Origin: Trametes villosa
Taxonomy: Eukaryota; Basidiomycota; Agaricomycetes; Polyporales; Polyporaceae
Assembly: GCA_002964805.2 (NCBI GenBank)
Contig: PUDQ02000001.1
Location: 2,132,001 to 2,196,000, forward strand
Direction of reading: 5' to 3'
Length of the DNA stretch: 64,000 bases
The notes under the pieces were generated by a model that saw nothing but the letters and a program-made list of their open reading frames with translations, was not told where the DNA came from and ran no database searches. Positions 1 to 11,079 of the stretch are shown here, in pieces. The translations under genes and the position numbers were made by a program. Numbering within the stretch: position 1 is the first letter of the stretch; every line of letters begins with the position of its first letter.

Positions 1-606
1 CGCGGCCAGGGAGGCTGCGGTGGCTCCACGGGGAGCGGATGTTGCGGGAACCCTGGAGCCTGCGGGCGCGGCAGCGCTGACGCCCGAAGCAGCAGCAGCG
101 GCATGGCGGCGGGGGGCGCGGGTCCCAGCTCGAGTGCGGCGGCATCGGCATCGGGGCCGCTCACTTCCTCGCTGCTCATGTCCGAGCCGCTGACAACGTC
201 GGAGACGATCCCTTGCGACGCCGCTTGGCGGCAAATCAAGTCGCACCCGAACGCCGCGTTCACCGACCTCTCGCTTCTGGCGGACGTCGTCGCGCGCCGC
301 ACGAAGTGCACGGGGCCGACCGTCGAGATCTCGCCTGCGCCAGGGACCTTCACACCCGAGCGGGGGCTTTCGCCGGGCATCCCGGCTTACACCCAGCGAC
401 AGGACAGCCAGCCGATCATCCTGACCGATCCGCACGCACAGTACCACGAGCGGCAGCGGACGCGGACGAACGGGACGTCGTCGCCCCCGCAGCTCGTCCC
501 GCAGGACGTGCTGGTCAAGTGCGGGCGGCAGCGCGTGCGGGAGGTCATGGCGGACGGCGTCCGCGACGCGCTGCGGCTGCTCGACGCCAGGTTCGCTGTA
601 CCGTAG
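1..606 (+). CDS. YAP1: YAP1/Pap1-like bZIP factor, C-terminal part
   Basis: This is the 3' end of a gene that begins before the window; the frame is open from base 1 and stops at 604-606. The visible 201 residues start with a glycine/cysteine-rich stretch (CGGSTGSGCCGNPGACG). About residues 70-115 follow the C-terminal cysteine-rich domain of yeast Yap1 and fission-yeast Pap1: CDAAWRQIKSHPN, a leucine-rich nuclear-export-like segment, then RTKCTG. A last cysteine lies in LVKCGRQRVREV near the end. In the family these cysteines form redox-controlled disulfides that mask the export signal under peroxide stress, so the factor stays in the nucleus and activates antioxidant genes. The bZIP domain itself lies outside the window, so the assignment rests on this domain only. 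Confidence 0.72.
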   Translation, partial: RGQGGCGGSTGSGCCGNPGACGRGSADARSSSSGMAAGGAGPSSSAAASASGPLTSSLLMSEPLTTSETIPCDAAWRQIKSHPNAAFTDLSLLADVVARRTKCTGPTVEISPAPGTFTPERGLSPGIPAYTQRQDSQPIILTDPHAQYHERQRTRTNGTSSPPQLVPQDVLVKCGRQRVREVMADGVRDALRLLDARFAVP

Positions 607-811
607 GAGGAAATATGAAATCTTCGTTATTAACTTACTTTACTAAGTATGCCCACGCCTGATGTATACTAGCCGCGCCCACTATCATAGAGTGACTCAC
701 CACACCCACAACCGCATACGCTAAGCCCCTCCTCTCCCCCGCCGTGTCGTGTCGGTGTGTACGTGTCACGCAGCAGAAACACGCCCGGATTAACCATACT
801 GTACGCGGTGA

Positions 812-3400
812 TTAACGCCTTTTTGCCCTGGCATACTCGGGGGTACATGTCAATGGTACATCACGAACGCGCCCTTGCGCCCTGCCACCCTTCTTGCGCG
901 TGTAGCCCAGAGCGACCCGCCACGCCTGCACGATGTCCCGCATCTTCCACCTCAGCATCCGCTGGTCCGACGACGATAGCCGCTCCGGCACGCGCCTCTT
1001 CGCCCCGTGCAGGTCCCGGAAAGCCGCCACGAGCCTGTGCAGCGGCGCCTTCACGAGGTCATCCGCCATCGGGCCAACCTGGGGCCAGAGCTGCAGGAGG
1101 ATGCGCCGGGCGGTCCTGTACGCCTTGGCGCGGATGAACGCGCTCACGAGCGCGTGAATCGCAGGCACGTCCGGGCGGACGCCCTCCGCGACCATGGCGC
1201 GGAACGCCGCGAGGGCCTGCGTCGGCTGGCCGAGGCGCGCGTGCCCGGCGATGAGGATGGTGTGCGTCTTCACGTCGACGCGGACGCCAGAGTCTGCCGC
1301 CTCCCGCATTATGTCCGCCGCGCCCGCCATGTCGCCCGCCTCGGTGTACGCCTCCATCAGCGCGCCGTAGTGATACTCGTTCGGGCGCACGCCCGAGTCG
1401 ACGGCCCTCTTGAACGAGGCGAGCGCCATATCGAGATCCCTGCGGACCACCCCGTCGTGCTTGATGCGCATCGCATACGCGGCGCGATCGCTCCGCACTC
1501 CCCGATCGCTCAGGGACTGGAAGATGGGCCGCAGCAGGTTAAGGTAGCGGAGACGGGAGGAGAATGCGATGCCTGCGGTGGGATGGGAATAATCGTCCGA
1601 CTGGGGTTGCGGAAGGTCAGCAGGCGGGGTCTGGAGGGCTTCGCGAGAAGACGAGTTCCCCGCCCAACCCCTTTGGCGTGCCACAAAGCGCTCCTCGCGA
1701 ACGAGAGCGGCCATAAGGACGTGAAGCTGGGGGGTTGTGGGGGCGATACCGGCAGCCATCAAAGCGCGAACGATGCGGATCGCTTCCCGAGGACGCGGGC
1801 AGTCATCTCGATAGAGATGCGACATGAGGGTCCTCAGCGTGGTAGCGTCGGCGTCGACCTTCGTAATCCGCATCATACGTAAGGCCGTTCTCAGCCCGCT
1901 CAGGCGGCGAGTCTGGAGGACGCCCCATATGAGGGCGTTGAAGAGGCCGGTGGTGGGGACGGCTGTGTGGGGAAAGGTGGGGCGCTCGGGAGGGGTTGAT
2001 GCGGAGAATCCTAGTTGGGGAAGAAGGGCTGTGGCTGTGGGGGAGTCGCGGAGTGCGTCGGCGACGATATGCAGTGCGTCGTTGGGATAATCAGCGGTGA
2101 AGTATAGGCGCGCCAGGGCGGTTACTGAATCGCTGTCCGGTCGGACGTGCATGGCGCGCATCTGCTGCAGAGTCTCCATCGACCGCTGAAGATCACCTTG
2201 GCGGGCTAGGTGACCGAGGAGTAGATTGTAGGTGGAAAGGTCGATGGCGATGCGGAGAGAGGGAGGAGGGGGCGTATGGTTCGGGAGTACCTGTCGGGCT
2301 GCCGCAGACGCGTCGTCTGCCGGGGTGGTATCTGCCCCAGGGTCGGAGCGGAGGTCGCCAGGAGGTCGCGAAACCAAAGAGAGGATATCCACAACGCCAG
2401 CCATGTCGTGAGCATCTAGGAGTAGCTGCACGAGACTGTTGACTATGGCAGTTGCCGTTTGTCCGTCCGCTGTGTCCAAGGCGGCAAGCGCCTGCGTCTT
2501 GGCAGAGGGAGTCAAACCGAGCGAGCGGTGACTGGTGAGGATGACAGCCCAGGTTCTGGCGGAGATGGGGAACCCAGCAGATTCCATAGCTCGTGCGCAT
2601 ACGAGGGCGGTGGAGAGGTCGTGATTGCGAAGATGCATGGAAATGAGCAGGTGATACGTCAAACGAGACGTCTTGACTCGTTCTCTTGCGAACAAATCCA
2701 ACACTTCCTCCAGGGAGAGATAATGCTGAGACTCCATGAGAGCTTGCAAACGCCAGTTGAGAAGAGCCGTGGTAGTGTAGCCGAGACGTTCCCGGGCGGT
2801 ACGCGCGAGGGGTGGGATCGACCTCCACTTCTTCATGTCCGCCAACATCTCCGCGACCTGGCCATAGAACTTCGGGGAGAAGTTGCAGCCCACTTCGTTG
2901 GCGACTCGGAGGACCCATAACGCGCACCGGTGCTCCTTGGCGTGGAGGAAGTAGTGGACCAGCGCAGGAGCACGCCGCGGAAGGCGCATGTACGTCACGA
3001 GTTCGGCCATGTCGGGCATACGTCGCAGGTCCTGGAGGGTTGGAAGCTGAGTCGGAGAGGAGTCGAATACTCTTTCGACCAGAGACACGATGGCCGGAGG
3101 GGGCGGATCCTCCGGCGGGATTGCACCGACATCCTCGGTCGACCTCTTCCACCGCAGAAGAACCGACTCTACATGCCCTGCGTCCACGAGAGGAGCGTCC
3201 TCGTCGCCCCTGGAGTTGTCTGTCGCAGCCACGGAAGGATGATTGAGTTGCAGAGCTACTGCTGGCCGCCATAGGGTTCGACTCGAATGGATCGGCTTCA
3301 CAATCAAGCATATGGGGTTGAGCGGGACGCGGCTTCTCTCCAGGATACTCTGCGCGGCGTGAACGAGATGCCTGAAATCCCGACCAACTCTCCAGGGCAT
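812..3400 (-). CDS. pentatricopeptide repeat (PPR) protein, probably mitochondrial
   Basis: A single intronless frame of 862 residues. The N-terminus (MPWRVGRDFRHLVHAAQ) is basic and lacks acidic residues apart from one Asp, consistent with a mitochondrial presequence. Degenerate helical-pair repeats lie at about 245-290, clear PPR units at about 388-460 (STYNLLLGHLARQGD, QMRAMHVRPD), further units at about 485-560, and the best-conserved pair at about 674-775 (EYHYGALMEAYTEAGDM, RVDVKTHTILIAGHARLG, VRPDV). The C-terminus is strongly basic. Fungal PPR proteins bind organellar RNA and act in maturation, stability or translation of mitochondrial transcripts; the exact target cannot be read here. 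Residues 350-375 are low complexity. Confidence 0.85.
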   Translation of the reverse strand: MPWRVGRDFRHLVHAAQSILERSRVPLNPICLIVKPIHSSRTLWRPAVALQLNHPSVAATDNSRGDEDAPLVDAGHVESVLLRWKRSTEDVGAIPPEDPPPPAIVSLVERVFDSSPTQLPTLQDLRRMPDMAELVTYMRLPRRAPALVHYFLHAKEHRCALWVLRVANEVGCNFSPKFYGQVAEMLADMKKWRSIPPLARTARERLGYTTTALLNWRLQALMESQHYLSLEEVLDLFARERVKTSRLTYHLLISMHLRNHDLSTALVCARAMESAGFPISARTWAVILTSHRSLGLTPSAKTQALAALDTADGQTATAIVNSLVQLLLDAHDMAGVVDILSLVSRPPGDLRSDPGADTTPADDASAAARQVLPNHTPPPPSLRIAIDLSTYNLLLGHLARQGDLQRSMETLQQMRAMHVRPDSDSVTALARLYFTADYPNDALHIVADALRDSPTATALLPQLGFSASTPPERPTFPHTAVPTTGLFNALIWGVLQTRRLSGLRTALRMMRITKVDADATTLRTLMSHLYRDDCPRPREAIRIVRALMAAGIAPTTPQLHVLMAALVREERFVARQRGWAGNSSSREALQTPPADLPQPQSDDYSHPTAGIAFSSRLRYLNLLRPIFQSLSDRGVRSDRAAYAMRIKHDGVVRRDLDMALASFKRAVDSGVRPNEYHYGALMEAYTEAGDMAGAADIMREAADSGVRVDVKTHTILIAGHARLGQPTQALAAFRAMVAEGVRPDVPAIHALVSAFIRAKAYRTARRILLQLWPQVGPMADDLVKAPLHRLVAAFRDLHGAKRRVPERLSSSDQRMLRWKMRDIVQAWRVALGYTRKKGGRAQGRVRDVPLTCTPEYARAKRR

Positions 3401-5445
3401 GGACAGCCAGGATGACGGGGCGACGATATCCCCGAGTCGCCGCCGTGAGCTGGACGGTGGTCAGGATTGATGTGGGCCCTCAGTGAGACGGGGGGCGCAT
3501 CGTACCTGTGCACCAGTGAGTGCTATGGGGCGAGCCGGGGGAAGTTGAGGGACATGCAAAGCGTGGAGGCTGCAGGTCGGGGAAGAGAGGTTGACCAACG
3601 CGCGAGACGACGACCTCGACCTCCGCCTGCCAGTCTTTTCGCGTCTGGCCACCAGCGGCTCGGCGCTTTCCGGCCCAACCCGGCGCGCTCGTTCACAGCA
3701 CGCGTTGGCGCCCGTCTCTCTCCTTGTCCTTGGCCTGCGACTCGCATAAGTACAGCGACCATGAATTGCGAATAACAGGGCTTGCACCTGGCGATATTTC
3801 GAAGACAGCCATGCGCTATTACACACACAGATAGTGCCCTCGTCATCTACCTCAACCACTACACCCAGTGGAGCAGCAGTATCCGGAGGGCCAGCTGGTG
3901 CGTTCGTCCTCTCCAATCGTGATCCGTGACCGAGCTCCATGCCTCGAAGACAGGAGCGGATCTGCGATATATGCGCACAAGCCACCGTCCAGGGGCCGAC
4001 CGGTCACTCACTTGGAAATTGACCGACGCTTGCGTCTGCGTCGGAGTCTCCTGCGATCGACCACAACCGCTCGAGAGTCATTGCTGGCGCTACGCTGTCG
4101 GGCGTACCGTCATTTACACTGACGTCGAGAGGCGTTAGCATCGAAGCGAGGCTCGGATCTCTCTCCGGGAGCCGCCTATCCGGACAGAGGAAGGCAGCCG
4201 GCAACTAAGGTCCTCGTATCCCTGCCACAGTGAACTGCTAACAGCGCAACGCTGCCGAGTGCATCGGTGCGCGCGCTGGCGTCATTCGCCATGCAGTGCA
4301 TCGCGGCCGTGATCTCAAACGCACCGGAAGAGGCGAAGACCATTGCAAACTTGGGCAGGGAACGCAGCGGAAGTCCGAGGATTTGTTCCTTGCGATTTGC
4401 TACACATGAGACGCGTGCCTGGACACCATACTCAACTCGACACCTTGCAGACAGGCCGGAGCAGACCCGCGGGCAGCTTCAAGTTGTGTCGCTCGTGATA
4501 CATACTCCGCAAATTGCAGGCGACAGGCCGTATCGCTGTTGGGATGCTAAAACAGTTTAGGGCCACAGGAGTATTGACCGCATCTCGAGGGCCACGCGGG
4601 CGGCGGGCCAGCTGTGTTGCGGCTGTGGTGCTTGCTCAGGCTGCTATTCCTGTGCACCGGTGATTGGGTCCTTTTGCGCGAAATGTCCCGCAGTCGTCCC
4701 TTTACGCGCGCAGTGACTGCATCCGGAATGCGGCCGAGTATTCTGGCTGGGATGCCGCTCGCGCTGTCCACGGGTGACAACCCAGCCGAGGAAGAGGACT
4801 GGTCGCTTTGGCGTTGCATTCGCGAGCACCGTCGCAGCCGCTGCTCGATGGCCGTCGACCGGTGCCTTCGGGCGATTCTCCCGCGTCGCGTTGAATTCCG
4901 CAGGTGGGTCGTTTGCCACTCGCCGCAGTTCTCGGACAAGGTTTGCTGATTGCTCAGCAGCTCATCTGTCACAGACCTCATCAGCACAGTCTCCCGACGA
5001 GTGCGAGTGCAATGCTCCGTTGCTCGCTATGGCTTCAGGACTGCGTGCCATGACTCGCTCCCGGCCGTAGCGCATAGCGCAGCTGCACGCAGGGCGGTGA
5101 CCCCTCTGACTCGGCGAACGACCATGACATCTTCATTCCCAGCCGCCCATTTGACCCGTTTCCGTCCAGTTTCAAGACGGTTACAGATTCCCGGCGGTCG
5201 AGATCTCGCCCTGATCCCTCCCCGTCCATCATACGGGGTACCTTGGCACTCGTACGTGCGTTCGCGGCCGACAATTCTTGCAGGTTTGCGCTGACACTGG
5301 CTGTTCTCTCAGGGCGTTTGAGAGTGACAACCGGGTACACCCGTCCAATCACCATGGCTGGGCATCGGCATACTTGCATGTGCTCCATCGTATATAAGCT
5401 CCCCGACATATCCGCTCGCTCTCAGTTTTCCATCCTACACTACTC
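3401..5445. other. intergenic, no supported gene
   Basis: About 2 kb between the divergent PPR gene and an adenylating-enzyme gene. Both strands carry only short open frames (longest about 175 codons) without recognisable domains or a coherent splice model. The right end contains the core promoter of the adenylating enzyme. Confidence 0.6.
5391..5397 (+). promoter_or_regulatory. TATA box of adenylating-enzyme gene 1
   Basis: TATATAA, 49 bp before the ATG at 5446, followed by a pyrimidine-rich leader. Spacing and sequence fit a fungal core promoter. Confidence 0.6.
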
Positions 5446-7191
5446 ATGGCTGTCTACCGCACACACCTCACTGTCCTCGAGGAGACTGCTACTAGAGTCC
5501 CCGACGCTCCTGCCTTCCGGGTACCACACATCGACCCAGAGACGAACGAGGTGCAAGAATGGGACGTGATCACCTACAGCGAGTTCTGGCAAGACGTCGA
5601 GCGGTTCGCAAGGTACTGGAAGCACAAGCTCACTGCTGACGGAGTGACTTCTCGCTCCGTTGTCGGGTTGTGGTGTGTATTCTCCTTCATGACAGATCCC
5701 GTCTGGTTGCTAACGACACGCTCATAGGCTGAGCGGCATGACCTACGTCGACGCAGTACACATCTACAGCATCGTTCGCGCCGGCTACATTCCACAGTTC
5801 TTCTCGCTTCGCTTGCCCAACCCCGACATCATCTTCGAGCTCCTCGAGAAATCGAACGGCAAGGCGCTCATTTACGACCCCTCCTACGCATCGGTACTAT
5901 CACATAACCCGGTACCTACCTACACTGCTGTCGACGCGCGAACACTACCACAAGCGGCGGCATCTCTACCACCCAATCAGGGCAGCACGAACGGTGACGA
6001 CACCCTGATGATCTTCCACACCTCCGGTTCCACTTCTGGGCGCCCGAAGCTCGTACCCTGCAGCTACGCATGGTGGGACTTCACCCTCACCAAGACCTGG
6101 AGAGCGATGAAGCCGAAAGCCGCGCGCAACGGCCGACAAGACGTCACCGTCTGGATGTAAGTAATCACTCGCTGCGGTCTACCTATGTTCTGTACCCTAA
6201 CTCTGTTTGCAGGGGAAGCTTGTGTCACTTCGGCCAGACGTTCATGCTCTCCGGCATGATCCAGCACGGCTCCTGCACCGTCCAGTTCACGAAGCAGGCG
6301 TTCTCATCCGACGAGCTCGCCGACATGGTCCACCGCTGTGGGCTCTCGCGCATCAACCAGTTCCCGACCTACCTCACCCACCACCTGCGCAACTCGCGCA
6401 ACAGCCCGAAGCTCCTCGCCCTCCTCCAGGGGCTCGACGAGATCCTCATCTCGGGGCTCATGATGTCGCCCGAGGACGAGGAGTGGGTGTACCGCAACGG
6501 GATCAAGCTGATGAACTGCTACGGGAGCACCGAGGTCGGCTCGATGCTCGTCTCGCCCGAGAACGACGCGGAGAACGCGGTGCACGCGCTCAGCCCCGTC
6601 CCCGGCGCCAAGTACGCGTTCGTGCCCGTCGACGCGGCGCCGCCGAGCGAGGCCGAGACCGGCTACGCGGACGCGAACGCGCAGCTGCTCGAGCTCGTCG
6701 TGCTCGCCGAGTCCCCGGACTGCCCCGACCGCGCGCTGCGGCACGCGGACGGGCACTACCACACCGGCGACCTCTTCCTCGCGCTCGGGCCGGGGCGGTA
6801 CGTGTACCGCGGGCGCAACGACGACTGGATCAAGTCCGAGAACTCGCTCCGGTGCGACACGAAGGCGGTCGAGGACAACGTGCTCGCGACGTGCGCGGAC
6901 CTCGTCGCGACGTGCATCGTCGTCGGCAACGGGCGCCCGTCGCCCGCGCTGTTCGTCGAGCCCGCGGCCGAGGGCGCGGACCCGGAGAAGCTCAGGCGCG
7001 ACATCGTCCGCCGCATCCGCCCGTTCCACACGCGGCGGTACATGCACGAACGCATCGACTCTGCGCGGTTCGTCGTCGTCGTCCCCCGCAACACGCTCCC
7101 GCGCACCGCCACGAAGGGCAACATCCGCCGCAGGGCGGTCGAGGAGGCCTTCAAGACGGAGCTCGACCGCATGTACGGCGTCGCATGCTGA
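5446..7191 (+). CDS. stand-alone adenylate-forming (AMP-binding) enzyme, copy 1
   Basis: Three exons, 5446-5672, 5728-6156 and 6213-7191, with introns of 55 and 56 bp, give 544 residues. Adenylation-domain core motifs are in order: HTSGSTSGRPK (phosphate loop, about 172), NCYGSTEVG (about 320), HTGDLF (about 402), YRGRNDDWIKSENS (about 412) and RTATKGNIRR near residue 520 with the expected catalytic lysine. The family activates a carboxylic acid as an acyl- or aminoacyl-adenylate. It resembles the A domain of basidiomycete adenylate-forming reductases, but the protein ends after the A domain, with no carrier or reductase domain. The intended acid and acceptor are unknown. A paralogue with identical intron positions lies in inverted orientation at 20048-21772. 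Confidence 0.88.
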
Positions 7192-7629
7192 GGCCGCAGG
7201 CGCGTCTCGGCCGGGGTGGTGCGCTAATACTATTTCTATCTTATTCACTCGGACTCTAGCCTCCTGTCAACATGTCCTCTCATACGGTCTATGCACCCAT
7301 CTTGATCCTGTCGCCTTCCGTCGACGTTGTATCCCTATGCCACGTATCATAACCCACGTATTACCTGCTCCGTATCCACATAGTGTACCGATATTATTTC
7401 GAGCAGGGCTCCCCACTGACCTCCCCATTCATACTCATAGCGTTCCAATAGAATGTCGCACAACTGCCCTTGATGTTTATTGCATGCTGCGAGCCATACC
7501 GCCTCGATCAACGCCGTCGACCACAGCACAACCCAGCGATCGATCTCAGCCATCAAGGGGCGCATTAGCATGGTACAGCCCAACGATACATATAATTAAG
7601 CACAAGATCTAAACACAGCAACAGCGATA
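7192..7629. other. convergent intergenic region
   Basis: Shared 3' region of the adenylating enzyme (+) and the transporter (-), AT-richer than the genes. Nothing else seen. Confidence 0.5.
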
Positions 7630-9284
7630 CTACCCAGACAACGATACCTCTTCCTCTTCCAAGCGCACAGCCCCCTCTCCCGTTTCCTGATCTAGTCGCG
7701 CCCCGGCAATGATGTCCTTCTCCTCAGCATTGCGCGAGTCCTCGAAGCCGAGAGCGAGGAAGCTGAATATAACCACGGCTGCGCCGAGCATGACCTGCGC
7801 CCGCGCCGGGCGGCCGAGCACGAAGTCTCCCAGGACGGCCAGGGGCATCGTCAGGCTGAGGCCGACCGTGACGACGAGCGGCGTAGTCTTGAGCATTGCA
7901 ATGACGTAGATGTAGTCGCTCGACAGGGTTATGGACATCTGCGGCCGCCTGCAGTTAGAGGGGGGTCGCATCGCGCAGTAAACCGATACACGTACATTGA
8001 TGAGGAGCGCCATCACGGCCTTGCTCGTACTTGGCAGCTCGAACGGCTCCACGCCGGTAAGGTGGAGGACCACCCCGATCGGCCAGCATGCGAGGATGTT
8101 GAAGAGGCCAACAAAGCCGAAAAACACCTGCATGTCTATCCGTTCCTCGGACCGGATCCTGACCTTGAGGAGCGTCACGTATAGGGCGTAGAATAGGGCC
8201 GAGAGCAACGCTAGCGCGTCCCCGAATATCGGTGCCGATGGCAGATATGACAGGGCGGTGGACGGCGGTGGGGGTATCGATGACTCCGGCTGCGCGGAAT
8301 CAGACAGGGATACCAGAACGACCCCAACAAAGCTAGAGGCGGGTTTGGTTAGTGTGCGCTGACTCGCATGCAGCGTGTACGACAAACCTAGTGAATACAG
8401 CGGCAATCTTGACGATCGTCAAGCTCTCCACGCGGAAAATGCGCCCGATACCCAAAGTGAAGAAGCCTGCGCAGATGTAAGATTAGCAAGCTACGCCTCC
8501 ACCCCGATGGGTATAGTCCCAGATAGACTCACCGCTCATACTCGAAAGGATCGTGGCACTTGCCACGCTCGTGTAGTCGAGTGATGCATTCACTGTCCAA
8601 TTGGCGATGAACCATAGGAAGCAGAACACCCCTGCAAGCTGAGCCGTCTCCCTGGTCGTGAGAGGCTTGGAGAGAGTTTCTTCCTCTGGGTTCCGCTCCG
8701 GACTCTGCGCATGCACAAAGCGATAAGCCGCACGCCGACGGCCCGGCACGGCTTGTGTATGAACTCACAGTAGCGGCCAACGTCTCTGCCGCATCGACAT
8801 CTGTCAGAAGCGGTTCGTAGCCTTCGTGCCGGGCACTGTGGAACCATGAGCATGAGGACCGAACAAAATACCAAGCCTTGATAACCTACCCACCGCTGCC
8901 GTCCTTCTGATAGCTCCGCGAGTAGAATCTGCGGAAGGCGTAGGGCACGAGATAGAGCGCAAAGGCACTCGTGTTGAGGTAGGTCACGCTTGGCATAATA
9001 TCAGCATGGTTGCGATGTCCAGATAACGGTCCCGCAACTCACAGGAATGGCTTCTCGTAGCCGTCCTCGAATAGGTCCTGCAGTGGGGGTTACCTCGCAT
9101 TCACAATCACTAGGAGTATGCTGACCTGCGTGACGAAGTTGGATGACGTCCAGAGGACGACAACCACCAGGAGCAAGAGAATGCCGACGAGATAGTCCCT
9201 CCGGACCGCGGCATGAGCGCGAGCACGCGAGTGCGACTTGCCGCGGGTCCGGGTGCGATGAAGGGGTGCAGTTTCGGTGTCCAT
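7630..9284 (-). CDS. EamA/SLC35F-type membrane transporter
   Basis: Eight exons on the minus strand: 9284-9126, 9077-9043, 8988-8890, 8835-8769, 8704-8533, 8466-8388, 8332-7996 and 7938-7630, giving 418 residues. The protein has about ten hydrophobic segments, beginning with YLVGILLLLVVVVLWTSSNF. The conserved middle reads FLWFIANWTVNASLDYTSVASATILSS and continues through a GFFTLGIGRIFRVE segment, typical of the SLC35F3/F4/F5 and yeast YML018C/THI74 group of the drug/metabolite transporter superfamily. Members sit in vacuolar, Golgi or plasma membranes; substrates are mostly unproven. The C-terminus is acidic and cytosolic-looking. The last intron (7939-7995) is 57 bp and stop-free, so its retention would insert 19 residues in a membrane loop. 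Confidence 0.85.
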
Positions 9285-9558
9285 AGTCGCCTCAGCTCGA
9301 GCTCATGTCCAGAGGGTATACGTGGGAGACAAGAAACCGACCCGCGGAGGATGAGTGTGCAGAGGAGAGCGCGGTACCGCGCGGTGGCTAGCTAAGCGGC
9401 GGTGGCAGCACCCGTCTTCCCCAAGACGCCATTCCGAGCACCGCGGCCCGGTCCCGCATTTCCTTTCCTGGGGTCCGATAGCATGCGCGCTTCGCGAGTA
9501 GCAGAGCAGCTCGTCGCCACACCGAGTGCTCCCAGTCCACTACTTCTCAAAAGCCGTC

Positions 9559-10446
9559 ATGGTGAGTTCAGCGAGCACTTTGAGTGGATGTGTAGCTTAC
9601 TTGAGAAAGTCAGCCCAAGGAAAAACGCAGACGCAGCGGCGCACACGAGCAGTCTGTCAAGCTGCACAAACGCCAGTATGCGGCACAGGACAACGCTGTA
9701 GAGCATGTCGATGTCGGAGAGCAGAGTGAACGACCGGTGCGTGACATGAAACTATCTGGAAAACAACAGCAGAAGCTCATGGTGATATGCGCGACAGGCA
9801 GCGGAGATCCTCGCAGACATGACCGTTGAAGAAGAGCCGCGGCCCATCATGAAGAAAAAAGAAAAGCAGGCTCTCAAGCATGAACTCTTCCTGAAACGTC
9901 TGTTCAAAACGACCCTTGATATTTCAGGGGTCCCGCCGCTCACGCCGCTACGCATGTTACACAGGCCTAGAAGAGTCCCGATCTCCATACTCTAAATCCC
10001 ACGAGCGCCGCATGAAACGCAAGGCGAAGGAGCAGGTCGCAGGCGGGATGGATGACATCCACGCAGCACTCGCCGCCGTCGAGGATGACATTCCCGCCGC
10101 CGTACAGAACACAATCGGTGCAGATCCCGACGAAGCGGATGGAAACGATGAGCCCAAGGCGAAGTCAAAACCTAAGGCCGGCCAGATCGGCGAGGGGAAG
10201 GGCGCCACGCTCTCGAAAAACCAGAGGAAACGCGCTCTGTGAGTACTAGTTCCCGGACGCAGCATTCCCCGACTCCTGCCAAGGCGTGCGCACTGACGCC
10301 GCTCGTCCACTCGCAGCCAGGTGGAACGCATGCGCATCCCCTTGATCCTCGCCACCCCTGAATTTGCGGCGAACCCGTTCAAGACCATCCGCACCCACGC
10401 GCAGAACACACTCGTGAAGCACGAGCCACCCGCCGCCGCGTCTTGA
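9559..10446 (+). CDS. SLX9: SLX9-type ribosome biogenesis protein
   Basis: Five exons, 9559-9561, 9614-9736, 9798-9897, 9965-10238 and 10317-10446, give 209 residues, about the length of yeast Slx9 (210). The first exon is only the ATG, followed directly by a GTGAGT donor; the second begins PKEKRRRSG, and SVKLHKRQY follows. Family hallmarks follow: MKKKEKQALKHE, SPYSKSHERRMKRKAKEQ, LSKNQRKRALQVE and EFAANPFKTIRTHAQNTL at the C-terminus. Slx9 (human SLX9/FAM207A) binds pre-rRNA and 40S precursors in the nucleolus and supports small-subunit maturation and export. It sits head-to-head with the transporter, 274 bp apart. The model is phase-consistent but the ATG-only exon needs RNA evidence. Confidence 0.86.
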
Positions 10447-11079
10447 GCCGCTGCACACGCGGCTGCCAGTACTCCGTCAAAGCCTCCGTCTGCCACTGAC
10501 GGTGGCTGGGAAGGCTCGCCCGCCTCCCGTGGACTTCGGTCGTGCTCTTCAGTGTCGCTGTCACCGGCAACTATGGCTGAGCCCGCGGTGCTCGGCGGCA
10601 GCGTCCGCGGAGATTCTCGCCTTGACGTGCAAGAGTCGTGAGGAGTCGTGCCTCGACGTCGGGAGGCGCATCCGTCGAACAGCCTATGGAAGCCAGAACA
10701 CATGAGATAGCATTGTTATGTATGAGAGGGGGCATTATCTACGCTGTGCGTACAGACATGTTGTATATTACTGGTATGGATGCGTCGAAAAGTATATGTA
10801 CGGGCGTACTAATGCATAACAAACCGAACCGAGATCCATTGGCCGAGCGGGAAGACATCCAAAACGTAAGGCGTAACGTGGCATATAGAGCGTGCAGTGG
10901 TATAACACGCGAGATGGTATAGTGACATTCAACAACAGCGACGAACGATAGAGCCTGTGCGCGAAGCGTATCCATATTCCAACCGGCTGTCGTCGCCGCA
11001 CAGATTCCAAATCATCCGGTCCTACTCACCTTGTAGGGCGTAACCCATTCTAAAAACACATTCCTTCCTGATACATCCT
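10447..11079. other. convergent intergenic region
   Basis: Lies between the SLX9 stop and the stop of the coiled-coil gene. Only short unsupported frames were seen; it probably holds the two 3' UTRs. Confidence 0.5.

Noticed and set aside
6304..7248. 314-codon minus-strand frame over the adenylating enzyme
   Set aside because: Shadow caused by high GC at third codon positions; the plus-strand frame has all adenylation motifs.
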